Assembly (NCBI RefSeq): GCF_029227915.1
Contig: NC_079881.1
Span: 11,881,501-11,941,500 of the forward strand
DNA from: Hydractinia symbiolongicarpus
Taxonomy: Eukaryota; Cnidaria; Hydrozoa; Anthoathecata; Hydractiniidae
Direction: 5' to 3'
Length of the DNA stretch: 60,000 nucleotides
Positions within the stretch are counted from its first letter, which is position 1. The number at the start of each line of letters is the position of its first letter. Below, piece after piece: positions 8,700-20,516 of this stretch. Both the position numbers and the translations under genes were made by a program. Under the pieces are notes generated by a model. That model ran no database searches and was not told where the DNA came from. It was given only the letters and a program-made list of their open reading frames with translations.

Positions 8700-11600
8700 A
8701 TTGGTTTCTAAAAAAATTAACTCGACGTTTAACTTAACGTTTTAGCTGTTAAAACACAGCTGTTTGAACAGCTAAAAATTTATTTTCTTAGGTTTAGGAT
8801 TTATTAATACAAGAAACAAATTCGTACATTTCAAAATCCATTATTTACAATCTTTGCTATTTAGAAATTTATCGAGTCCTATTGAACGTGTATCTGTAAA
8901 GTGCAAGTAAAAATTTAAAATTGTTGCAAGCGATGTAGTTAATCCTAGTTAAATGAAGATTTCAGAATTTATTTTCATTCTTGCGAGGATTTAAAAAAGA
9001 ATTAACAACATAACATTTGCATTGCAGTTTCACTTTACTTTCACAAGGCACACATCTTAAATTCTGCTAAACACACATAAACCATATGATAGACGAAACA
9101 GGAATTTAATATCAAAAAAGGTGACAACTACAATCTTGGCTAAATATGTTGCACAAGAAAAACAAAAATAAATTTTTTAAAAAAAACGTTTTTTATAAGA
9201 AAAGCTTAAATCAATCAAAAATCGAAGCAACTGCGTTGGCCAAGCCCAAAGCGAAAAAGTAAATCAATGTATATAAAAAAGAGGTAAGCAACAATCTTTT
9301 TTTTAAAGTTATTATACAACAGTATTCATACACAAAACGTGATTACAACTAAAGTTTGGTTTTGATTGACACATTAGCTCAACTGAGCCAGCCAAAACTT
9401 AAAATTCGCTTTCCTAGATAAACAGTGAACAAGCAACAAGTAAGTTACAATTGAGCCTTAAAAGTACCAAAACTTAAGTCACAATCAAATTGTTGTTCTA
9501 CTTATGACAAAAAAAACGTTTAGAATCCAATGCAGTGAGTTCACTAATCTTAGTTGTTGACGCTTTGTAAATAAAAGAACACTTTTAGATGTTTTACAGA
9601 CTTTGTTAAAAAATATAATCTACTTTGTGACAGACACACGGACAGACAAAGTGCATTAGTACAATAGGCTAGTTGAATGGCTCATGGAAAAATCTACTTG
9701 ATTAAAAAGGCAAAGTTGGAAATATGTTTGCAAGGAACTGCTACATTAGAAACATTAGTCAAAATAACTGAATAGCGTCTTTGTTGATTATTTTAGGACA
9801 GCTTAAATTTTTTTTTTCTAATTCTTAGCCGATGCATTTTGAAACTACTACTACAAATGATCTATTCCGCGAATTTTAGAAGTATTTTTGAAGCCAATAA
9901 GTCCGACTATCATCAGCTTAAGAAAGTATAAATAGAAGCAATACCTAATAAAGAAATCCCAACTAAGATGAATAAAAATCGTTGGACGCCACAAAAACGC
10001 TTAGACCTTCAGCTATAGAACTTTAATATGATTTAAATATTGAAACTTAAAATAATACTGCGGTCCTTTCTCAACAAAATAGGCAAGTTTCCGTGTGACG
10101 TAATGTTTTAATTTTGGGCAATGCACATTTGCGCGCATACATAAGTGCAGACAATATAAAAAAAACTGCCATGATTATAAAAATCTGTTACAGGCTGGGT
10201 TTTTTTAAAACAGCTTATAAGCAAGGTGAAATCCTTTAAAATAAAGCGCCAGCTTAAAGTGAGTAAATATAAAAAGAAAAGAAAACAATTAGAATTTAGT
10301 TTCAGAGATTTCCTCTTGCAAGCAAGTTTGATTTTCGAACACTGCACCAGCCTAACTGAGCGGCCAACACGTGAATTTTGCCTTCCAGAGTAGATAGCCA
10401 ACAAGCAAGTGAAAAAACAACAAGTAACAGAAGTAGTTCCTGCAAAAGACAATATTTTATATTGCTTATGAACAAGGAACGTATTATGACATTCTTGCAA
10501 CTTGTTCTTAAAAGGAGAAGAGAATGGTTAATAATATTACTTTCAGTGCGAGGAAAAACATTTGTTTAGGACAACATTTTTGACAAACACGCATTCATAA
10601 CAAAAAAATCATACATCAAGTCGTATATTTACTTACAAATCTCTGTACTGTTCACATCCTCGCTTTAAGTAAAGTTGATGCGTGGTGAAATTAAAAGAGA
10701 ATTATAAGCAATCAAAAAAATGTCTTTTAAAGTAATTACATTCACATAGGTCTATAGTAAACACTCATTTGCACAAAACAATAAAAGATATATCAACAAT
10801 AAGAACTTTTAAGCGCATAGGTGATAGCCAATTTTGTATAACGATGGCTGCAGATTTTTTGTGAACAAGAAAGTATTATTTATTCTCGGCTAGCTCCAAA
10901 GTTTAAACTGGAAAAGAGAAGTCACTTGAGGAGTCACTCGCACCAGTTTTTTAAATAACCCTTTTCTGGTCAAAAAATAATTTCCTATTGGCTATAAACA
11001 ATATTAATAACAAATATAACCTATTAATTTTGTATCCCTAAAATTGTAACAGTAATACCTAGTTGCAAAAAAAACATTATCGTATCCGTCCCCCCAGTGT
11101 CAACGGCTCAATTTTTAACTTTTTCATTATGAATATGTGTTAGCTTTTTCTACAAAATTGATTTTTGTGAATGAGTTCCTAGAATGTCCATCGATATTGT
11201 TGGTGTTTATATTATTATTTTTGTTTACAATAGCTATTTTTAACCGGTTTATGCGGGATGTCTGCAGCGCTGATTGGCTAAAAATACTTAACTACGGGCT
11301 TTATACAGAACGGTATAACTTTCAACCTCATAGCAATCGTAATAAATGTTAACAAATTAATTGCCGGAGAATCGTTCCGCTAGAAAAACAACAAGAAATG
11401 TTGATAATTTTAAATTTGCGTTTTTAATATCGACATTTATCAGCACAATGAGCAACAAGCAAAATAGCATCAAATTTGTGTGATAGACTCTTTTTCTGAC
11501 GAAGAATAAACTTTGTTTCAAAAACGTTTAAAATTTTGACTTTTTAAGGATGAGTGCTTATTTGAGAGGAACAGTAAATCGAGAGGGCACTTATAATAAA

Positions 11601-12643
11601 TTTTTATTAATGTGTTATCTGAAAGATTTCTTTTTAGGAAACTGTGATGGTCGTAAAATAACGGTCGTAAAATGATTACGGTTAAATTTCCACTACTTCA
11701 ATGAAATAATAACGAACTGCTTAAACGAAAAAAGACAGGTTTTGACATGAAATATTTGCTGTAGATGATTTTAAGAAAAAATCTGTTTTTTAAGGTTAAA
11801 ATCGTTCTAGTTTCTAAAGTATCTGAATAAGTGCCTTCTTTGGCTGTAGTAATATATTTAAATAACCGCCCCTGGGCGTTTTTCCAGAATGGGCGCCTAA
11901 TCAAGCATTTACAGTAAGATTCTTCCCAACTAGCCCCTTTATAAATTCTTGTTAATTTTTTTTTAAGAAAAGAAATGACAATGTGTTGTATTGCTAGCTA
12001 TGAACTTTAGCTTCCAAAAATAATTTTGTTATGGAGAAAATATATTCCTTTACTTACTCATAGAAAGCTTATAGAACCTTGTTTAAAAATCAATGTTACG
12101 TACCACGTGAAGTTCGAGAAAGCTGTCAAAATGTAATCTACGCTATGGAGTTTGTCTTTGCACAATTCCACAAAAAACACTAAAAGGGGAAGGCGGTTTA
12201 ATTGAACTTCTACGGATTTAGAAAGCTTGGCCGATAAGATTGGATTGTGTGTTCAAACAAACAGGTTTTCTGTTAACTGTTATAATAGATTCTCTAGTGT
12301 TTGCGAGATACTAGCCTTCAACATAAAAAAATAATCCGTCCCATTCACTGTTCGTATGCAACAAGCAAAATGGTGGACAATAGGCGAAACCAGAGGTGGT
12401 CCATGCCTGCCGCACGGCACGGTTTTTGTGCTGTGCAGCATGTTGTTATATTGTGCATAATGACAACACGAGGATGTGAACACGTAATACTTTTTATTAT
12501 AAATCATCTTGTTCGCCAATTAAAAATAGTACGTTAAAGAATAATACAAGGAGTAATTAAAACCCATTTATGCAGTTGATTGACATAGAATTAAGCGCAT
12601 TGCGTATATCAATTTGAGCTTCAAAATTGCAGGTAAAAACAGC
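8700..12643. other. Intergenic, no gene seen; weak dispersed repeats
   Basis: AT-rich DNA between the charged-stem gene and the GNAT gene. The segments near 9376-9520 and 10350-10500 share diverged word order: 'aactgagc', 'gccaa', 'gccttcc/gctttcc', then 'aacaagcaa' and 'cttatga'. This suggests an old repeat or duplication. No frame here carries a recognisable domain. Confidence 0.45.
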
Positions 12644-12650
12644 TATAAAA
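12644..12650 (+). promoter_or_regulatory. Candidate TATA box of the GNAT-like gene
   Basis: TATAAAA lies 139 bp upstream of the start codon at 12783. It would place transcription initiation near 12675. No initiator motif was confirmed. Confidence 0.4.
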
Positions 12651-12756
12651 GAGGTTCTCTTTAATTTGTAAATCAGGGTAAAGAGCAAGAAGAAAGAAAA
12701 CAAGCTATTTTTATTTATTATTATTTACTGTGAAAGAAAGTCTATACAATACTTAT

Positions 12757-12786
12757 ATGTCCATGATGTTGGCCATCGAAAAATGA
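12757..12786 (+). CDS. Upstream ORF overlapping the main start codon
   Basis: A nine-codon frame (MSMMLAIEK) ends with TGA at 12784-12786, overlapping the ATG of the GNAT-like gene at 12783-12785 as ATGA. It lies between the candidate TATA box and the main start, so it should be in the 5' leader. In animals such an overlap could reduce main-frame translation or make it depend on reinitiation; this role is inference. Confidence 0.4.
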   Translation: MSMMLAIEK

Positions 12787-14604
12787 CGGTACATAGACTC
12801 GTAGCCAGAAGGTTCACATACGATATACACGAAAATCAACATAACTTCTGGCAACTTGTTAAACATAACAGTGAACCACTTCGATACGGTAATTATCAAC
12901 TTAAAATATTGTCAAACCCAAAACACATTTTAGAAGCAGAGAAAATGGTTTCAATGATGTTTGATGAGTGCCACTGGACATGGGAGCCTAGTAATCCATC
13001 AGGTAAGTTCAGCATGTTCTATATATTTGAAAAAAATGATTAATACAGTAAAATGTAAATAATTACCTTTGTCACTCACGAGTTTGTAAAATGTCCATTT
13101 ATCAGAAAGACTTGCAAAGTTGTGACCTAATAGCAGAAAAAGTGCAAGCAGAATTATTAGTAGGCAGAACCTTTAAATCGCCTACTTGTAGCTGCCGTCT
13201 TTGACTTACAGACAAACAGCGAGAATTATAATATAAACTAGGCGGTGGACCCGGAGTCAAAAGGCCGGATTGAGCCACAAGTAACTGTGTGACCGGGCGT
13301 TAAAAGCGCAGTGGCGCACTTAATAAGCGCCGTGAAATGTGCAACACATGGAGCACTTTAGTACAGGTATACAGTATGTCGTAAATCGAGTGAAGCGCAC
13401 GCATTATAGTGTTTCGGGTGTGACTAAAGGTGAAATAAAAACACGATTTACAAGATTTACAGCAAAAAGTCAGTCAATATTACTTTATTTTTCAAAGTAA
13501 GTTTCCCGGGCTGAGTGTTACTATAGGTAAACTGTGTTAAAGCTGACTTCCATTAGGCGAATTTTGGTCACTCGGGCCTTAGCGTTTCGAGTGGACAAGT
13601 GACTATTAAATCTCCATACTTCATAGCGAAGTTAGATGAGCAACAAAAGTGAAACGCTAAAGTGAAAATATGGATTTTCTTTTTTCTTTTCTGCAGAAAA
13701 GTATTTTAGCACTTTGTTTATAACTTTATTCTAATTGTCTGTCAAAGATTTATGACGTCAAAAATCGCCAACGATCGCTGAAAAATTTCAAACTTCTTTA
13801 ACTTTTTAAGCGATCTCAACGAACAGCTCATGTTGCGCAATTTTACGTAAACGACCTTATGTGCATGCTCACATCCCAATCGCCCGAGCGATAAAAAAAA
13901 TTCGCTTAATGGAAATCAGCTTTTACACATTCGTTGTTAATATATTAGAGGGAAAATAAATGGACAGGCTGCATAGTATATAACTTTACAGCACAAACAC
14001 TTAAGGTAAAACGAACAAGAAACTTCTGTGTAATGATTAAGAAAAAGTGCGTGTTGGTTTAATCTTTCTCTTTGTACACCACTTATGTACCTTTTATTAA
14101 ATTACTTTTACTTTTGCAGATTTTGAAAGACACGTGGATAGTGATGGTAAAACTTACATAACAGATAGCATGGAAGAAAATTCTATTTGGGGAGGTGCCT
14201 TCAAAGATGATGATCTTGTTTCGTGTATTCGTTTGGTCTACAGGACAAAAAATGCGGGGTTAGATGTTGAAAAATATCCATTAAACAAGGAATTAAGGAC
14301 ACTTCTTTCCAAGAACAATGTAGTCGAAATCGAGAGAGGGTTAACACTCCCTCAGCACAGAGGCAAAGCATTAAATAAACTGCTTTGTGGGGTATTTGGA
14401 ATGTATTCAAAGATAATCGGATCTGACATGGTCAGCACTTCTCCAGCACCTCACTACGTCAGAGACAACATTGGAACGGTTGTCGACGATCAATTTGACT
14501 ATGGTGACGGAAACAAAATACTTTTTCTTTACTATTCACAAAAAGATCTGGAGAAAATAATAGATCATGTCAAATATATGACAGACAATAAAAAAAGTAG
14601 CTAG
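12783..14604 (+). CDS. GNAT-fold protein resembling acyl-homoserine-lactone synthases (two exons)
   Basis: Exon 1 is 12783-13002, followed by GTAAGT. Exon 2 is 14120-14604, preceded by CTTTTGCAG. The phase-1 junction joins in frame and gives 234 residues. Visible blocks: exon 1 ends in a Trp-rich segment (DECHWTWEP, about 62-70). Exon 2 has WGGAFKDDDLVSCIRLVYR (about 91-109), typical of GNAT strands 2-3, then VEIERG and PQHRGKALNKLL, which resembles GNAT motif A (acyl-CoA pyrophosphate loop). The order 'C-x-RL ... E-x-x-R' plus an upstream aromatic cluster parallels LuxI-type synthases and related N-acyl-amino-acid synthases. It could instead be an ordinary acetyltransferase. The substrate is unknown and the protein is probably soluble. 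The intron and an intronic MITE show it is a true nuclear gene. Without splicing the frame stops at 13043. Confidence 0.7.
13540..13922. mobile_element. Intronic MITE with TTA target duplication
   Basis: Imperfect terminal inverted repeats of about 40 bp (left AAGCTGACTTCCATTAGGCG from 13540; right end complementary, to 13922) lie between TTA at 13537-13539 and TTA at 13923-13925. The 383-bp unit has no coding capacity. It sits inside the intron 13003-14119 of the GNAT-like gene. The TTA duplication again suggests PIF/Harbinger. Confidence 0.65.
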
Positions 14605-15460
14605 AAGTTAAAAGTATTGAAGGAAAAACCTTTTATCGCAAAATTTGTGCAGTTGATTGCAAAGCTACAGTTTACGATTTCCTACGAATAACGACGCAGA
14701 GAATATTATCTAAGTTTGGAAAAGATGCACGAAATCGAGGAAGGTGCAACCAAGCAAAAAAACTAAGGCAATGACACACGATTCGTTTAATCCGATTTGT
14801 CGAAGTTATATTGAGAATTAAAATAAGTTCAAACTTGAAATGATACACGAGATCATATTTTTGTTATCTTTTGTGATCAATTTATTTTAATTTTAATGAT
14901 TTAAATCGTTTGGGCATTGATTTGTTTTGTTTTAACCCTTTTATGCTTGAGATATTTAATCTGAAGTCTTGGATTTGAGAAGAGGGGAGGAAACCGCGGA
15001 CCATATACCTTAATCTACATATGTTTAAGTTAAGAAAATGATTACAGGTATAAGGGATTAGATCTTGATAGTAGTCGCAAAACTCGTGGATTAATGGATT
15101 CCGGCAGAAGAACAATGGGGGAGATCCGCCATTTGTACTTGATCACGTCAACAGTGATCCGTCGATACACACAATCTGCTTACTCGTCGCATCTATTGAT
15201 AAGATCTTGAAACATAAATCAAAATAATGTATAGGATCATGTAATTTCAAATACCGATAGTCAAAGCAGCAGATAACCTACGGCAAATCAGAAGTCAAAT
15301 GTTATGATGAAATTTGTATCCGCCATTACTGATTAAGTTGATTTCATTTATAACGCAGACCGGAGCTTAAATATGGTTCTCATTGCGGCAGTTTATAATG
15401 GATGCTAAATCCACGCCAAATCACACTAAAGACCGCCGCAGAATAATACTGAGGAAATCA
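14605..15460. other. Intergenic, no gene seen
   Basis: 3' flank of the GNAT-like gene. A segment near 14768 ('aatgacacacgattcgttta') resembles one near 26172 ('gatgacacgtgattcgttta') and could belong to a dispersed repeat. Nothing else is supported. Confidence 0.4.
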
Positions 15461-15462
15461 TA

Positions 15463-16262
15463 CAGTATTCTCTCCAGTTAACGGACACTCTAAAAGGCGG
15501 ACACCTCTGATTAGCGGAAACTTTGTCCATGCACCGTCCGTTTTCTGCTCAAAGTCTCAAGGAAAACTTTCTAGTTACCGGATACTCAGTTAGCGGACAC
15601 TCTGATTAGCGGACAAATTTTTGTTGCACGAAATGGCACCTATCGGCCAATTGGCGGACAGTCCAAAAAATTAGGGAAAAGCATACAAAAATAATAAAAA
15701 ATTGAAAAATTTTAAAATATTTATTTTAATAGTCCCGATAGAGATACATTAAATATGGATGAAAGTTGGTGTTTTTTTTAAGCGTTGCCCAACAAAGATT
15801 TGGCTCTTGGAAAGGAAAGAAAAGCAAGGGTGGACAAAATTCTGAACAGAGGATAACTGTTGCATTTTTCGTAAGTGCCGACGGAGAAAAAGTTCGAAAA
15901 CCTATTGTAATTTGGCGGAGTAAAAAACAAGGTGTTTTCGATTAGCTAGTGCAGAAGATAAGCTTAGTATGGTCATGTACTTTGCAGACCCAAAGTGTTG
16001 GATGCAAGTGGAAATCATGGAGTATATCCTCGAAACAGAAAAAAACAGAGAAAAGAAATGACACAATCCAAAACTGCTTTCCTAATTGTGGTTTTACTAA
16101 GGAAACAAGTGAAGATGAAGAAGAAGTTGTCGATGAGGAGTTCAAAGAACTTTTCAAAGAACTTTTCAAAGAACTTACAGATTCTGAATTTTTCACTGCT
16201 GAAGAGTATATTGGTTTTGATGTTAAAATGTGTAGTTCACTGGCTATCGCCACTTACTTAAA
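15463..16262 (+). pseudogene. Pogo/Tigger-type DDE transposase, broken
   Basis: The element starts after TA (15461-15462) with CAGTATTCTC. A terminal region follows with iterated 'ttaacggacactc', 'attagcggacac' and 'ggcggacag' blocks (15475-15662). Transposase homology begins near 15755 with MDES, then shifts frame. EQRITVAFFVSADGEKVRKP with RSKKQG is recognisable at about 15840-15940, ending in a stop at 15942-15944. A later segment carries IQNCFPNCGF and an acidic tail ending EEYIGFD (about 16060-16220), as in Tigger C-termini. The N-terminal DNA-binding half is missing, at least two frameshifts and one stop are visible, and no right terminal repeat was found. It is a dead element. Confidence 0.8.
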
Positions 16263-18000
16263 GCTTTTACCACTTGTCTGATTTCATATCGGGCTAAAGA
16301 GAAAACATGATTTTTTTATTATTGCTTCCTACAAACCCACCAGGATAATAACGGTGTATCTATAGGCGGAGAAAGTTTTAAAATGTTTCAATTTCCTTTG
16401 ATTTTAATTACTTTATATTTCCTCATTTTCCTTATGTAATATATGAATAGCTTATTAACTCTTTTGTCTACGTACTAAAAAAAGAAACATTGTTTACAAT
16501 TTTTGAGTTTGTAAACAAATCACTTACGATATTCTTGTTTAGAAACGGAACAATGCATCCTCCTGGAAATGTGGATACGTTGTCTTGGAGGAATAAAAGT
16601 AATGGTAAAGATCTTATTTGTGGCTTTCTGTGTTCAACCTTTTTTTTACAGAAATGATCATCTTTTGTTTTAGCTCTTACAGTATTTGTCGAGTACTGCT
16701 TAGAAGTTATCAAGTTTTTATTATTTTGTTAAAGCAACATTCCATTATCTTACTACAAAGCTATTTCTTCTGGCTGCATAGCGTTTGTCTTTGTATTTGT
16801 AGTTAAACGGGGTGCTTATTTCTGGAATTTAGATTTTTTTTTTGTTATCAAACTTTACAAATAACAACATTGATCATCCATAATATCTATTGTGCCCTAC
16901 AACGGTACTTCTTGATCTACTTAGAAAACCACTTTAACCAATTAAAAATCTCAACATCAGGTATAGCTGCATCTTTTCTCATAGAGAGACATTACACCGA
17001 CTTGAGACTGCAATTCTACGAATATAACACAACATGTGAATCTAAACATTCGTGCAGTATATTGGAATTCGAATTATTTAATCAGATTGGTATGATGTTA
17101 AATCTTATATAACAACCGCGTGCGATCACACTAACATTTAAACAAAACATTTGAACTCAATAGGACTATATTATTCACTTTTGAATTGACATTCATTTGA
17201 CCTACTTAAAAACATATGCGCGCGGTAAACTTGCAACTGAACTATGTATTGTGATCAAAAAATTGGAAAACATTAGAAGTATATAAGAGGCAGTTTGTGG
17301 TGTACAGTTTACAAGAGTTAATTATCCATTTGAAGCTAATAGAATTTATAGGTCGTTGCTTAATGTTAGAAATTAGAATAATTTGTGGAAGACCTGAACA
17401 TTCTCAAATTTCGAAATGTGAAACCACAATTAAATCACTTACCACAAATTATAACCACGAAACATTTGCTTCTCATTAATCACACGACGGCAGGTGTATA
17501 GAATCATTTTTATTTTATCTAATGCTATATAACGTATGTCTTTTATTACTCAATGTAGTTGCGATGGTTGCTTGCAATTTTGCATGCAAGTAGCCTAACC
17601 ATTTTCGATGTATTTACTGACAAAAAATGACTTTTTTTATTGTAGCCAATTCACAGCAATGCTGTCAGGATCTCTCCCATGGGCTAGGTCACAAAGTTTT
17701 AATCGAAGGGGAGTAAAAAAGAAGTAAGTGAAAGCACTAAGCTAAAGTAAATAAGACCAAAAAAACGATTTTTATATATAACTTGATGTGGAGAAAATAA
17801 TTGAAAACAAGACGTATGATATACGCAAACAACCTCGCGAATAAAAGTTGTCTATCAAATTGTGATTTTTGTTACGAAGTTAGACACGACGTATTTTGCT
17901 ATTCAGGATAGGCAATAATATTTGTTACGCACTACGCAATTGTTTTTAAACTGACTGACAGGAAGAAGAAAGACCACAAGCCCCACCTAAAAATTTAAGA
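16263..18000. other. Intergenic, no gene seen
   Basis: AT-rich DNA with short unsupported frames. I found no domain or repeat I can name. Confidence 0.4.
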
Positions 18001-18015
18001 AATTCAATAATTCAG

Positions 18016-18110
18016 TACCCCCCCCCCAAAAAAAAAAAACAAAAAAAAAACAAAACAAAAAAACAACAAAAAAAAAACAACAACAAAAAACACACACACA
18101 AAAAAAACCC
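18016..18110. repeat. Poly-C/poly-A low-complexity tract
   Basis: A run of about ten C is followed directly by an A-rich stretch with scattered C and CA dinucleotides. On the minus strand this reads as a T tract running into a G tract. The exact run lengths are prone to sequencing error. Confidence 0.85.
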
Positions 18111-18599
18111 GGGGAATAAGAAAGTCACTCAGTGAGAAAAAGCAAAATAAAAAAAGAATAATATACAAGTAAATCTTAATTGTTCGAAAAAGAAATAGCT
18201 GCAGTTTAAAAAATATACCAGAACTGTCACAAACCGCAAACTTCGATAAAAAGAATCCTGTGCACTTATAGCGCGGAGACAAATAACAAGAACGGAATCA
18301 GAAAATTTATGTTCTTTCGAAGTGTTTCCAAAATTCATATTTCACTATGTTGGCGCGTCATTAGCGTAGCGAAAAGAATATCGTTCTCGTCATTATTTAT
18401 ATATGGTGGAGCGTATTCGTTTTTCTCTTACGTATTTTTGTGGAAATTTTATATTTCGCAGACTACTTTCCAGGCATTTGGGGAGACATTAATTCTTAAT
18501 TCACTTTTGAAAACTTTGGTGGAAACACCTTTACTTTTCCAGTTAGTTAAATAAAGCTTTGGAACACTGATCTTATCTTTAAAAAAAAAAAAAAAATAG

Positions 18600-18660
18600 T
18601 TACCAAGATGAGATTCGAACACACGACTACTCCCGTGTCAGAGACGCAAAAATTTCCATT
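18600..18660 (-). other. tRNA-like (possible SINE) fragment
   Basis: On the minus strand this holds a T-loop-like box, GTTCGAATCTCAT, as in RNA polymerase III box B, preceded by 'cgtctctgacacggg', which could be a decayed anticodon arm. A poly-A tract on + (poly-T on -) lies next to it at 18579-18595. No acceptor stem or convincing box A is seen. It is at best a tRNA-derived SINE or tRNA relic. Confidence 0.2.
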
Positions 18661-20352
18661 CTTGTAGGACACATTTGCGTTTTAATACAAGCTCACGAGC
18701 TTGTAATAATAATATCTAGTATTAGTCTCTATAAGAGGCAAAACTTTAACCAAACCTGATCATCATTCAAAAAAGTCACATTCTAATGCTAATTGAAATA
18801 ATTTAGTAATTTGTATTTATTAAACATCTACTACAGACTTTTTTGTAGGTGAAGAATTTCTGTTTTTCTCTGCATCTCATTTTATACAAATAAACTGATC
18901 AGGTTAATCCACAATTCTGGACAAAATGGATGGAATACTTTTCAAAATTTTTCTTTTCCTCGCGTTGCCATGAGTGGCCCAAAAATGTCGCTTTGTTTGA
19001 AATACTCTTAACCGCATGAATTCAACATTGGCAAGGGGCAAGTTGGTGTGATAATAATGAGTTTAAAATCAAAATATTAGGGTGTGCCATTACATTTGTC
19101 CATAGAAGCAAATTATTCAGATATATACTAAAGCAAGGTGAATCATACCTCTTCATGTAACATAAAGATGATCTCTGAGATGACTGATTGAGTAATTAGT
19201 TGACATTATTGGCTGTTTCTACTTCCCTTAAGGTACACCACCACCAATTCTAAGTAAAATCGTCTTCATTTAAGTCTCTGTCTTAACGACTGGCTATTTA
19301 TGTTGGGTTATTTCTTTGTTCTTTGTATCTTTGTTCAAAGAAGCGGCTTTTTTCTCTAGCAAACAAGTGCCTCGTAAACAGAGACGCAATATAATTTATT
19401 TTAACATGTCGTCATTCTAAAGAAAATCTTTAGCAATTAAATTTAAGTTCGGTAAATTGGGCATAACAAATCATATTTTTGTTATCTGTTTGTTGATATG
19501 ATGTAACATTGAAAACAACAACAACAACAACAACACCAATATTAACGCGACAGTAAAAGAATTTCAGGAGACAATTTTTGACAATGGGTCAAAAAACTGT
19601 AGTCAAAATATTTTTTGGTATGTATGCAATGCATGATCGTAACAATCTTTTTACTAACGCTTTAACTTCAACTTCAACTCTATTAGTTTAGATTTCCCAC
19701 AACTAGAACTTTCAACGAACTATTTTACCTAAAAGCAGAAATTCTTGCCTTTATAAGTTTATGCAGAATATTGTATTTCATATTCGAAAATATATTGATA
19801 GAACTGGCCCAAGTTAAACGCTTGAAATGCTACACAATGGATATAGTCCACAAGATGCTTATGAATTCCTGATGCAGGTTTCCAAAACAAGATCCAAGTT
19901 GCAGATTTTCTTAGCAGTGTTACTAATAAAACGTGGCAAGTTTAATAATAATACCACTTGACCTTTGAACCTAAAAGAAGGATACAAAAGGCTATAGCTA
20001 AGATTTAATAGACACCGCTACTTAAATGATATCTATTTGAATTTCTAATTTCCTTGCGCTTAGTAAATAATACTTCTATTTCAAGTACTGACGAAAGAGT
20101 CATTCTATCAGCGTCATTCATATTACCGCTTTTTTAATGAAGTAGTGGGTTCAAGTCACATAATGGATCTGTCTTTTTTGTGTTGCAAAAAGTTACCATG
20201 CCACTCAATTATGTAATCTTTGTGGTGTCTCTAATCCTTTTGATTCCCCTCATTAAGCGTCGCAAGATGTATAAACACATTAGTAAATTACTTAATGACA
20301 GTTGTTAAGTTGACAGGACATGTCAACACATTTTGACATGCGCATGCTGAGC
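18661..20352. other. Intergenic, no gene seen
   Basis: AT-rich, with an (AAC)n microsatellite at about 19514-19534. I see no other supported feature before the promoter region of the SH2 gene. Confidence 0.4.
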
Positions 20353-20359
20353 TATATAA
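20353..20359 (+). promoter_or_regulatory. Candidate TATA box of the SH2 gene
   Basis: TATATAA lies 158 bp before the likely start codon. A possible short 5'-leader intron follows (GTGAGT at 20407 to GCAG at 20474, 68 bp, with a pyrimidine-rich tract before the acceptor). Confidence 0.4.
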
Positions 20360-20516
20360 TGTCAAATTATCAAGAAGCTTGCAAAGCATATCTACTCTGA
20401 TGTCTGGTGAGTGAAGGTGTCCAAAGAAAGTTAAACTTGTTGGATATTTCAAAGGTTGCTATTGCTTCCTGCAGAAGAATTGCCTTGTGTTTAAATTTAA
20501 TAATTAATATTTGAAA

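Noticed and set aside
15949-16281. Acidic 110-codon frame as an independent gene
   Set aside because: It aligns in style with the C-terminal end of the Tigger transposase and lies inside that pseudogene.
18004-18282. 92-codon Phe-rich minus-strand frame
   Set aside because: It is generated by the poly-C/poly-A low-complexity tract.
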